From positions 1 through 12,160 of the forward strand of contig VBLD01000154.1 of the NCBI GenBank assembly GCA_005879205.1: 12,160 nt of DNA. Reading direction: 5' to 3'. Shown piece after piece: positions 1 to 7,640 of this stretch (positions are counted from its first letter, which is position 1; every line of letters starts with the position of its first letter). A model generated the notes under the pieces. It searched no databases. It was not told where the DNA came from and saw only the letters and a program-made list of their open reading frames with translations. The DNA comes from Deltaproteobacteria bacterium (GTDB lineage Bacteria; Desulfobacterota; Binatia; DP-6). Made by a program: the position numbers and the translations under genes.

Positions 1-136
1 CGAAGAGAACCGTCATGCGGTCACCGACCGCCACCCGCCGCGTCTGCTTGTGGGCAATGACGCGGCGGCGGATCGCGTCCCGATGGCTCGCATACCGGTC
101 ACCACCGAGGATGTCCTCGAGGGCGATCGGCCGCAT
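1..136 (-). CDS. DUF3501 family protein, N-terminal part (cut by window edge)
   Basis: This is the first 45 codons of a gene that continues past the left edge. It begins MRPIALEDILGGDRYA and goes on with an arginine-rich stretch, a VAVGDRM turn and TVLF. From memory this matches the N-terminus of DUF3501 proteins (MRPIxLxDIL, then a basic helix, then VxVGDxxxxxFE). The ATG is at 136-134 and shares one base with the stop of the upstream iron-sulfur gene (TGATG), so the two are probably translationally coupled. The biochemical role of DUF3501 is not known to me. The coupling to an HdrD-like iron-sulfur protein and a rubrerythrin suggests an accessory role in the same redox or peroxide-stress pathway, which is inference. 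The family call rests on a short stretch. Confidence 0.8.
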   Translation of the reverse strand, partial: MRPIALEDILGGDRYASHRDAIRRRVIAHKQTRRVAVGDRMTVLF

Positions 137-1425
137 CACGCCGCCGACCGGAGCGCCCTGCCCTCGTACGCGGCGAGCAGGGCCTCGACGGGATGGTAGA
201 CGGGTGCGCCCCGCGCCTGCTCGATCTGGAGCGCGGCGAGCGGGCAGTCCGAGACGACCAGGTCGGGCCTGATCGCATCGAGCTCGCGGAGAAGCGGACG
301 GGCCACCGCCAGCGACGCATCGTAGAACTCGTTCTTGAAGCCCCACGTGCCGTCCATGCCGGTGCACCGCTCGAGAACGCCGACCGTCGTGCCGGGCACC
401 AGGAGCAGCACGTCGCGCGCCTTGAACCCGATCTCCTGCACGCGGAGATGGCAGGGGGCATGATAGGCGACCCTGCCGAGCGGTGCGGCGAACGTCCGTT
501 CGAGCTTCCCTTCGCCGTGAAGCTTCACGAGATACTGGCTGAGGTCGTGCACCCGCGCGACTACCTGCTCGGTCGCCGGGCCCGGGACCAGCCGCGGGTA
601 CTCGTGCTTCAGCATGCGGCTACAGCTCGGCCCCGGCACCACGACGTCGCAGCCGGCTGCCACGGCGCGACCGAGGCTCTCGAGGTTGCGACGCGCCCGG
701 CGCGTCGCGCCCGCGACGTCACCCCCGTCGAGCGCCGGCATCCCGCAGCAGACCTGCGGCGGGCATGTCACCTCGACGCCGTTCCGCCAGAGCACGCGGA
801 CCGCGGCCACGCCGACGTCGGGAGCGTTGAACTCGACCGGGGTCGTGTAGAAGAGCGCCACGCGGCCTGATCGACCGACCCCCGGGGGTGGGGTCTGGCG
901 CCGAAACCAGCGGCTGAAGCGGCGCCCGTAACGCGGCAGGCGACGCCGCCGATCGACGCCGAGGGTCTTCTCCATCCCCCAGCGCAGGAGCCGGTTCCGG
1001 TTCGCCCAGTTGGCAACCCGGGGAAAGGCCGAGCCAAGGCGGCCGAGCAGCTCCGGGTTCCCGAGCAGGCGGTCCCGGAGCGGGATGCCTTCGCGGTCGG
1101 CACGGACGACCTTTGCCCGCTGCATGAGCAGCGGGAAATCGACGCCCCAGCGGTGCGGTGGCGTGTATGGGCAGAGCGGGTAGCAGAGCTTGCATCCGAA
1201 GCAGAGGTCGACCGTGCGACGGTCCTCCGCCGCCGAGAGCGCCTGGATCTCCCCGTCGTGCCCGTCGATCGCGTCGAGCAGATGCGTGAACGACGGGCAG
1301 AGGTTGTAGCAGCGCCGGCACCCCGCACAGATGTCGTAGATGCGCGCGCTCTCGGCGGCCAGGTCCGCCGGATCGCGAAACTCCGGCGACCCCCCGGGCG
1401 ACCCGATGTCCGTCGAGTGGCTCAC
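136..1425 (-). CDS. HdrD/GlpC-like (Fe-S)-binding protein, heterodisulfide reductase-related
   Basis: A 429-residue cytoplasmic-type protein, probably an electron-transfer or thiol/disulfide-linked reductase subunit. It has two ferredoxin-like [4Fe-4S] motifs, C33-C36-C39 with C43 and C75-C78-C81 with C85, each followed by proline. Two CCG-type domains follow: CPPQVCCGMP at 221-230 with C268, then YHAPCH at 321-326, RCTGMDGTWG at 353-362 and SDCPLAALQ at 392-400. The layout matches 'heterodisulfide reductase-related iron-sulfur binding cluster' proteins (HdrD/GlpC/LutA-like). The start is GTG at 1425-1423, one base after the rubrerythrin stop (TGA-G-GTG), because no ATG occurs in frame before codon 101. 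It sits between rubrerythrin and DUF3501 in one operon, so a natural inference is that it passes electrons to or from rubrerythrin. Its true donor and acceptor cannot be read from sequence. The loop YTTPVEFN (residues 193-200) lacks the cysteine I would expect at the start of the first CCG domain. Confidence 0.9.
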   Translation of the reverse strand: MSHSTDIGSPGGSPEFRDPADLAAESARIYDICAGCRRCYNLCPSFTHLLDAIDGHDGEIQALSAAEDRRTVDLCFGCKLCYPLCPYTPPHRWGVDFPLLMQRAKVVRADREGIPLRDRLLGNPELLGRLGSAFPRVANWANRNRLLRWGMEKTLGVDRRRRLPRYGRRFSRWFRRQTPPPGVGRSGRVALFYTTPVEFNAPDVGVAAVRVLWRNGVEVTCPPQVCCGMPALDGGDVAGATRRARRNLESLGRAVAAGCDVVVPGPSCSRMLKHEYPRLVPGPATEQVVARVHDLSQYLVKLHGEGKLERTFAAPLGRVAYHAPCHLRVQEIGFKARDVLLLVPGTTVGVLERCTGMDGTWGFKNEFYDASLAVARPLLRELDAIRPDLVVSDCPLAALQIEQARGAPVYHPVEALLAAYEGRALRSAA

Positions 1426-1426
1426 C

Positions 1427-1855
1427 TCATCCGAGGCTCAAGGTCTGGAGCCCCTTCGTGAACCGCCCCGCATGGGACTTCTCGGCTTTGGCGAGCGTCT
1501 CGAACCATTCGGCAATCTCCTCGAAGCCCTCGCTGCGGGCCGTCTTGCCGAAGCCCGGGTACATCTCGGTGAACTCGTAGGTCTCACCGTCGATGGCGGA
1601 CTTGAGGTTCTGCTCCGTAGAACCGATCGGCAGACCGGTCACGGGGTCGCCCGCCTCCTTCAGGAAATCGAGATGCCCGAACGCGTGTCCCGTCTCGGCC
1701 TCGGACGTGTCGCGGAACAGGCCACCGACGTCCGGATACCCTTCGATGTCAGCGCGCCGCGCAAAGTAGAGATAGCGCCGGTTGGCCTGCGACTCACCGG
1801 CGAACGCATTCTTCAGGTTCTCGTGGGTGCGTGTCCCCTTCAACGACTTCGCCAT
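1427..1855 (-). CDS. Rubrerythrin family protein (diiron domain only)
   Basis: A 142-residue ferritin-like four-helix protein. Rubrerythrins reduce hydrogen peroxide at a diiron centre, usually with electrons from a rubredoxin-type donor. Visible ligand motifs are AGESQANRRY (E21), EAETGH (E54 and H57), GETYEFTEMYP (E91, E94, E97) and AEKSHAGRF (E125, H128), in the expected order and spacing. The protein ends after the last helix (LQTLSLG) and has no C-terminal CxxC rubredoxin domain, so it is the short form and needs a separate electron donor. The adjacent HdrD-like iron-sulfur protein is an obvious candidate, by inference. The ATG at 1855 has a strong Shine-Dalgarno, AGGAGGGAGG at 1870-1861, five bases upstream. 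It is the first gene of a three-gene operon preceded directly by a perfect palindrome. Confidence 0.95.
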   Translation of the reverse strand: MAKSLKGTRTHENLKNAFAGESQANRRYLYFARRADIEGYPDVGGLFRDTSEAETGHAFGHLDFLKEAGDPVTGLPIGSTEQNLKSAIDGETYEFTEMYPGFGKTARSEGFEEIAEWFETLAKAEKSHAGRFTKGLQTLSLG

Positions 1856-1860
1856 CGCGT

Positions 1861-1870
1861 CCTCCCTCCT
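1861..1870 (-). promoter_or_regulatory. Strong ribosome binding site of the rubrerythrin gene
   Basis: On the minus strand the sequence AGGAGGGAGG is followed by ACGCG and the ATG of the rubrerythrin gene. It shares its first base with the edge of the 23-base palindrome upstream, so a protein on the palindrome, or the hairpin it could form in mRNA, would lie right beside the ribosome site. Confidence 0.7.
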
Positions 1871-1892
1871 TAGTAGGAGCTGCTCCTACTAA
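1870..1892. promoter_or_regulatory. Perfect 23-base palindrome, putative operator of the rubrerythrin operon
   Basis: The arms TTAGTAGGAGC (1870-1880) and GCTCCTACTAA (1882-1892) are exact reverse complements around one central base (1881). The palindrome ends 15 bases before the rubrerythrin ATG and contains the best -10 candidate of the promoter with a consensus -35 at 1914-1909. This is the classic layout for a dimeric repressor that blocks RNA polymerase. I do not recognise the motif as a standard Fur, PerR, OxyR, IscR or NsrR box, and no regulator gene is visible nearby. An mRNA hairpin controlling translation is an alternative. Confidence 0.65.
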
Positions 1893-1914
1893 TTGGACGG
1901 ACATACCGTGTCAA
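1886..1914 (-). promoter_or_regulatory. Putative sigma-70 promoter of the rubrerythrin operon
   Basis: A perfect TTGACA -35 box is at 1914-1909 on the minus strand. After a 17-base spacer comes TAGTAG (1891-1886), matching TATAAT at only three of six positions, and it lies inside the left arm of the palindrome. The -35 and spacing are convincing; the -10 is weak, as might fit a regulated promoter. Confidence 0.5.
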
Positions 1915-1962
1915 CGGCGGCGACGAGAAGTCGATGGCGCGGAGCGAAGGTGCGGCGCGAGC

Positions 1963-1978
1963 CTCAGAGACTCAGAGA
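1963..1978. repeat. Tandem 8-base repeat spanning the GST-like gene stop codon
   Basis: CTCAGAGA occurs twice in direct succession on the plus strand (1963-1970 and 1971-1978). The TGA stop of the GST-like gene lies in the second copy. It looks like a simple slippage duplication with no clear function. Confidence 0.6.
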
Positions 1979-2580
1979 CCGAGTCCGCGCACGCTCGGCC
2001 GCGATCGCAGCCGATCGATCCACGCTTGCACGGGCGCCAGGGCTGGCTCGAGCTCGATGCCGAGACGTCCGAGGACCATGATCCGAGGTGCGAACGCCGC
2101 GTCGGCCAGTGAGAACTCGTGTCCGACGAGGAACTCCTGACCGTTCAGCTTGTCGCGCAGGTAGTAGAGGGCCCGACGGAGCTCGTCGCGTGCTTGGTCG
2201 ACCCGCTGGCCGTCGCGCTCGGCTTCCGTCTTCCGGACCTGCGTCAGGAGCGTCGTGGTAGGCGGGATGAACGAGTTGTCGCAGTAGTCTTCGAGTATGC
2301 GAGCGCGGGCGCGGCCCTGTGAGTCTTCGGGCAGCAGCCGCGGAAGCGGATACTCGTCCTCGAGATACTCGTTGATGATCGTGGAGTCATAGACCACCTC
2401 GTCTTCGTCGACGAGCACGGGGACCTTGCCGTAGGGATTCAGGCGCAGAAACTCAGGCATCTTCTGCTCCTGGCGCCGCAGGTCCACGAATATCTTCTCG
2501 TATTCGAGGTCTTTCTCCGCCAGAACCACCCGCACCTTTTGGCAGAACGGGCAGTCGGGGTAGTCGTACAGTTTCAGCAT
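1972..2580 (-). CDS. Glutathione S-transferase family protein with CPFC motif
   Basis: A 202-residue protein of usual GST length, expected in the cytoplasm. The N-terminal thioredoxin-like domain (about residues 1-80) opens MLKLYDYPDCPFCQKVR, with C10-P-F-C13 as in glutaredoxins and redox-type (omega/beta-like) GSTs. It contains the cis-proline segment GKVPVLVD (P54) and the glutathione gamma-glutamyl contact DS at 65-66. The all-helical C-terminal domain (about 87-202) has the N-capping box SLAD at 157-160. The two cysteines suggest thiol transfer or disulfide reduction rather than classical conjugation; the substrate is unknown. The ATG at 2580 is preceded by GGAGG with a seven-base gap. 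The gene stands alone, about 110 bases downstream of lipA and 116 bases upstream of the rubrerythrin operon, which has its own promoter. SspA-like function is possible but less likely. Confidence 0.88.
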   Translation of the reverse strand: MLKLYDYPDCPFCQKVRVVLAEKDLEYEKIFVDLRRQEQKMPEFLRLNPYGKVPVLVDEDEVVYDSTIINEYLEDEYPLPRLLPEDSQGRARARILEDYCDNSFIPPTTTLLTQVRKTEAERDGQRVDQARDELRRALYYLRDKLNGQEFLVGHEFSLADAAFAPRIMVLGRLGIELEPALAPVQAWIDRLRSRPSVRGLGL

Positions 2581-2691
2581 CGTGGCACCTCCGTTCCTCC
2601 CCTCACCTCAACCAACCCCCCAAGAACGAAGGCACCGTAATGGAAATGCCCAGGCCGTGCAATATTTTCACCACCCCAAAAGCCGCGAATT

Positions 2692-3550
2692 TTACGGATT
2701 TTTCTCAGGTACATGCGACCAGGCATGGTATGAGCTACGGACCAGCGGTCCCGATTCGACGTGACGAAAACCGAGTGCACGAGCGCACTCACCGAGGGCC
2801 GCGAATTCCGCCGGAGGCACGTACCGCTCGACCGGGAGGTTCTCCACGGCCGGACGGAGGTACTGGCCGAGGGTCAGCACCTCACACCCGGCTCGACGCA
2901 AGTCCGCGAAAACACTGATGAGCTCGTCTGTGCGCTCCCCGAGCCCCAGCATCAAGCCGGCCTTGGTCAGCACATCGGCGCGCGCTCTGCGCGCCGCGTT
3001 CAGCAGGGACAGCGAACGATCGTACCGGGCGCCCGTACAAGCGCGGGTCGGTCTCGATGTTGTGGTTGAAGACATCGATCGGCGCCATCACCACGGTCGC
3101 CACGGATTCGAGCCGCCCCCTGAAATCCGGCACCAGGACCTCCACCCGGCATTCGGGTTGACGCGCCTTGATGGCGCGTGCCGTGGCCGCGAAGTGAGCG
3201 GCGCCACCGTCGGGCAGGTCATCGCGGTCGACCGAGGTCACGACCACGTGCCGGAGACCCAGCCGCGCGACGGCCACCGATACGCGGTCAGGCTCCTCGG
3301 GATCGACCGCGAGGGGCCGTCCGTGGGCGACCGCGCAGAAGCCGCAGTTCCGGGTGCAGGTGTCGCCGAGCAGCATGAAGGTGGCGGTCTTGTGTCCCCA
3401 GCACTCGCCGATGTTCGGGCAATGCGCCTCCTCGCACACGGTGTGGAGGCCGAGCTCCTTCACCGCGGCACGTGTCTCCGTGAAGCCCGGACCGCCGGGC
3501 GCCCGGACCTTGAGCCACGGAGGGTGGCGGCCGACGCTCGGCGGGGTCAT
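2692..3550 (-). pseudogene. lipA: Lipoyl synthase, interrupted by a frameshift
   Basis: LipA is a radical-SAM enzyme that inserts two sulfurs into protein-bound octanoyl groups. The first 172 codons (3550-3035) carry the auxiliary-cluster cysteines C39, C44, C50 (CEEAHCPNIGEC) and the SAM-cluster motif CTRNCGFC (C65, C69, C72), then FNHNIETDPRLY. The rest continues in another frame from 3033 to the TAA at 2694-2692: GARYDRSLSLL, TKAGLMLGLGE, VLTLGQYL and the conserved RSSYHA (its serine ligates the auxiliary cluster). Between LY and GARY relatives have about five residues (RRVRP-like); here one base (3034) remains, implying 14 missing bases. Rejoined, it gives 285 residues, close to normal. 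The ATG overlaps the lipB stop as ATGA. Either the gene is dead, with lipoate supplied otherwise, or the deletion is an assembly error; sequence alone cannot decide. Confidence 0.9.
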
Positions 3551-4235
3551 GGCGCCGCCGGAACGAGCGCGCCCGACTCGAAGGCCAGCGGTCGCACCCC
3601 GGCGTAGCCGAAGATCTCGATGAAGCGCGCCACCAGGACCGGGATCGTCCCCGCGACGTCGCCCGGCCCGCCCTCGCGCGCGATCGAGGTCATCTGCACG
3701 CCGGGTATTCCGCAGGGGGTGATCGACGCAAAGCCGCCCAGGTCTCGCCCCACGTTGAGCGCGAAGCCGTGCCATGCCACCCAGCGGCGGACCGCGATGC
3801 CGATCGAGGCGATCTTGCACCCGCGCACCCAGACCCCGGTGAAGCCCGGACGCCGTTCCGCGGCGATGCCGAAGGCGCCGATGGTTGCGATCAGCACCTC
3901 CTCGAGCGCGCGCAGGTAGCGGTGGACGTCGCGCCCCTGCGCCGCGAGAGCGACGACGGGATAGCCGACCAGCTGCCCGGGCCCGTGATACGTCGCCTGG
4001 CCGCCGCGCGCGACGCGGCGCACCGGGACGTCCCCTGCACCGGCCCGGCCGAGATGCCGGGCATCGGCACTCCGGCCGAGCGTGTAGACCGGCGGATGCT
4101 CGAGCAGGAGCAGCGCGTCCGGACCCCCGGCGAGGCGACGCGCCACCAGACGCTCCTGCCAGGCGACCGCCCGATCGTAGTCGACGCAGCCGGGAGTCGC
4201 GACCTCGAGGAGCTTCGTCGCGCCCGCCCGGACCA

Positions 4236-4236
<1 letters not shown>
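3547..4236 (-). CDS. lipB: Lipoyl(octanoyl) transferase LipB
   Basis: A 229-residue octanoyl-ACP:protein N-octanoyltransferase, moving octanoate from acyl carrier protein to lipoyl-domain lysines, the first step of lipoate synthesis. The family signature RGGQATYHGPGQLVGYP is at 77-93. The catalytic lysine region GCKIASIGIAVRRWVAWHGFALNV contains K141, and the acyl-thioester cysteine is C175 in ITPCGIPG. Length is normal. The ATG at 4236-4234 shares one base with the E2 stop (TGATG), and its own stop overlaps the lipA start (ATGA), so E2, lipB and lipA form a translationally coupled run. The obvious substrate is K42 of the E2 encoded directly upstream. Confidence 0.96.
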
Positions 4237-5573
<1,337 letters not shown>

Positions 5574-5599
5574 CGATGCCTCCGCTGCCGTACCAGGTG

Positions 5600-6628
5600 C
5601 TAGCGGGCTCCCCCGGCAACCGCCGGACGTGTGGGCGCCTCCTCGAGACCGAGAAGCCGGCGCACGGCACTGACCACGCGCTCCGGCGACGGCAGCACGA
5701 ACGTCTCGAGGTTGGTCGCGTACGGCATCGGCACGTCGAGGCTCGTCACCGCCTCGGGAGGCGCGTCGAGCTGGTCGAACGCCTCACGGACGACCAGCGT
5801 GATCACCTCCGACGCCACGCTCGCGAACGGCCAGCCCTCCTGCACGACCAGGCATCGCCCCGTACGCCGCACGGACGCGACGATCGCCTCGCTGTCGAGC
5901 GGGCGGATCGTGCGGAGATCGAGGACCTCCACCTCGATGCCGTCGCGCGCGAGATTCTCGGCGGCCTTGAGCGAGGTGTGCAGCATCTTGGCCCACGTGA
6001 CGACGGTCACGTCGCGCCCCGGGCGCTTCACCTCGGCCACCCCGAGCGGCACGACGTGCTCGACGGCGGGCACCTCGCCCTTGAGCGCGTACATCACCTC
6101 GCTCTCGATGAACACGACCGGGTTGTCGTCCCGGATCGAGGCCTTCAGCAATCCCTTGGCGTCGGCCGGGGTGGCGGGCATGATGACCTTCAGGCCGGGC
6201 ACGTGGGCGTAGAGCGATTCGAGCGCCTGCGAGTGCTGGGCCGCGAGCGCGTGCGCCGCGCCGCCGGGCCCACGGAAGACGATCGGCATCTTGAACTGGC
6301 CGTTCGACATGTAGCGCAGCTTGGCGGCGTTGTTGACGAGCTGGTCATACGCGGTGAGCGAGAAGTTCCAGGTCATGAACTCGATGATCGGCCGGAGCCC
6401 GACCATCGCGGCCCCGATGCCCACGCCGGCAAAGCCCGTCTCCGCGATCGGCGTGTCGATCACGCGCTTCTCCCCGAAGCGCGCGAGCATCCCCTCGGAT
6501 ACCTTGTACGCCCCCTGATAGTGCCCCACCTCCTCGCCCATGAGGAAGATCGAGGAGTCGCGCTCCATCTCCTCCACCATGGCCTCACGGAGCGCCTCGC
6601 GGAACGTGATGACGCGGATTTCAGGCAT
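5600..6628 (-). CDS. pdhB: Pyruvate dehydrogenase E1 component subunit beta
   Basis: A 342-residue transketolase-fold E1 beta subunit, which with E1 alpha decarboxylates the 2-oxoacid using thiamine diphosphate and acylates the E2 lipoyl arm. MGEEVGHYQGAYKV (30-43), DTPIAETGFAGVGIGAA (58-74, with E63 the cofactor-activating glutamate), FRGPGGAAHALAAQHSQ (118-134, with H132) and KVIMPATPADAKGLL are typical. The ATG at 6628 is preferred over an in-frame GTG at 6646: the protein then begins MPEIRVITFREAL as relatives do, with GGGGA eight bases upstream and an eight-base overlap with E1 alpha instead of 26. The beta C-terminal domain (about 210-325) looks complete. Co-translated with E1 alpha, as expected for a heterotetramer. 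Confidence 0.95.
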   Translation of the reverse strand: MPEIRVITFREALREAMVEEMERDSSIFLMGEEVGHYQGAYKVSEGMLARFGEKRVIDTPIAETGFAGVGIGAAMVGLRPIIEFMTWNFSLTAYDQLVNNAAKLRYMSNGQFKMPIVFRGPGGAAHALAAQHSQALESLYAHVPGLKVIMPATPADAKGLLKASIRDDNPVVFIESEVMYALKGEVPAVEHVVPLGVAEVKRPGRDVTVVTWAKMLHTSLKAAENLARDGIEVEVLDLRTIRPLDSEAIVASVRRTGRCLVVQEGWPFASVASEVITLVVREAFDQLDAPPEAVTSLDVPMPYATNLETFVLPSPERVVSAVRRLLGLEEAPTRPAVAGGAR

Positions 6629-7574
6629 AGACGTGTTCCCCGACACTCTCCGGCGCGGGCAGCGGCGATTGCTCGGCGAACTCGACGGCGTCCGCCGCCT
6701 GCGCCTTGACCTCGTCGTCGAGCGCCCGGAGTTGCTCGGCGTTGGCGATGCCCAGCGTCTGGATGCGCTGCCCCAAGACCTGGATCGGGTCGCGCTCCAT
6801 CCACTTCTGGACTTCCTCCCTGCTCCGGTACTTGGCCGGGTCGGCCATCGAGTGGCCGCGGAAGCGGTAGGTCTTGGCCTCGATGAAGAAAGGCTGGCTC
6901 GTCCGCCGCGCGCGCTCGAGGGCCCGGCGCGTGGCGTCGCGCATCTCGAGCACGTCGTCGCCGTTGACGATCTCGAACTCCATCGGGTAGCCGCGCGCGC
7001 GGACGGCGACGTCGGGAACGGACATCGTGCGGTAGAGCGGCGTCCCCATGGCGTACTGGTTGTTCTCGCAGATGAACACGACCGGGAGCTTCCACAGGCC
7101 GGCGAGGGCGAGCCCTTCGTGAAAGGAACCCATGTTCGCGGTGCCGTCGCCGAAGAAGCAGAGGGTCACGTCCTTCTCCTCGCGGTACTTGCTCGCGAAG
7201 GCGACCCCGGCGGCGATCGGCACGTGGCCGCCGACGATCGCCCAGCCACCCAAGAAGCGCTTGCCGGCGTCGAACAGGTGCATCGACCCGCCGCGTCCGC
7301 CGCTGGCGCCCGTCGCCCGGCCGTACAGCTCGGCCATGGCGGCCCGTGCGTCCCCCGTGCGGGCCAGGTAGTGCGCGTGCTCCCGGTAGGTGGCGACGAT
7401 GTAGTCGGTCGGCTCCGCGGCCGAGATCGCGCCCACCGCCACGGCCTCCTGACCGATGTAAAGGTGCAGGAAGCCTCGGATCTTGCCCTGCGTGTAGGCC
7501 TTTGCCGCGGCCTCCTCGAAGCGGCGGCAGAGCGCCATCTGGCGGTAGAGGTCCAGGAGCAGGCCGGCATCCAT
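6621..7574 (-). CDS. pdhA: Pyruvate dehydrogenase E1 component subunit alpha
   Basis: A 317-residue thiamine-diphosphate-binding E1 alpha subunit. The cofactor motif runs from GDG (142-144) to ENNQYAMGT (170-178), giving the GDG-X26-NN pattern. HLYIGQEAVAVG (37-48), TYREHAHYLARTG (62-74), RGGSMHLFD (94-102) and the loop TYRFRGHSMADPAKYRS (235-251) are also family hallmarks. I chose the ATG at 7574 (MDAGLLLDLYRQM). An in-frame ATG at 7604 (MAYNRGFRPR) would add ten residues but would put the TATAAT promoter element inside the gene. Neither has a good Shine-Dalgarno. It is the first gene of the E1 alpha - E1 beta - E2 - lipB - lipA operon. The open frame extends further upstream through rnhB, but that part is antisense-frame noise. 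Confidence 0.95.
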   Translation of the reverse strand: MDAGLLLDLYRQMALCRRFEEAAAKAYTQGKIRGFLHLYIGQEAVAVGAISAAEPTDYIVATYREHAHYLARTGDARAAMAELYGRATGASGGRGGSMHLFDAGKRFLGGWAIVGGHVPIAAGVAFASKYREEKDVTLCFFGDGTANMGSFHEGLALAGLWKLPVVFICENNQYAMGTPLYRTMSVPDVAVRARGYPMEFEIVNGDDVLEMRDATRRALERARRTSQPFFIEAKTYRFRGHSMADPAKYRSREEVQKWMERDPIQVLGQRIQTLGIANAEQLRALDDEVKAQAADAVEFAEQSPLPAPESVGEHVYA

Positions 7575-7592
7575 ACGCGGTCGGAAACCTCG

Positions 7593-7619
7593 ATTATAGG
7601 CCATTCGGGCGAACGTAAA
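7593..7619 (-). promoter_or_regulatory. Possible promoter of the pyruvate dehydrogenase operon
   Basis: A perfect TATAAT -10 box is at 7598-7593 on the minus strand, 18 bases before the E1 alpha ATG. The best -35 match is TTTACG at 7619-7614 with a short 15-base spacer, so the promoter is only tentative. If real, the leader is very short. The -35 overlaps the tail of the possible rnhB terminator. Confidence 0.35.
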
Positions 7620-7640
7620 AGCCGCGCGACGGGCCGGCTT
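7617..7640 (-). terminator. Possible intrinsic terminator after rnhB
   Basis: Minus-strand AAGCCG (7640-7635), a ten-base GC-rich loop, then CGGCTT (7624-7619) running into a TTTT tract (7620-7617). The six-pair stem starts at the rnhB stop codon. The U-tract is short, so strength is uncertain, but the place is right for separating rnhB from the dehydrogenase operon. Confidence 0.4.

Noticed and set aside
2574..2792. Small minus-strand frame of 72 codons between lipA and the GST-like gene
   Set aside because: It overlaps the conserved lipA 3' end out of frame and resembles no protein. The intergenic part (2581-2691) is relatively AT-rich but shows no clear terminator or promoter.
5576..6709. 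Plus-strand open frame of 377 codons opposite E1 beta
   Set aside because: Antisense shadow rich in Arg, His, Asp and Leu; the minus strand carries a complete E1 beta.
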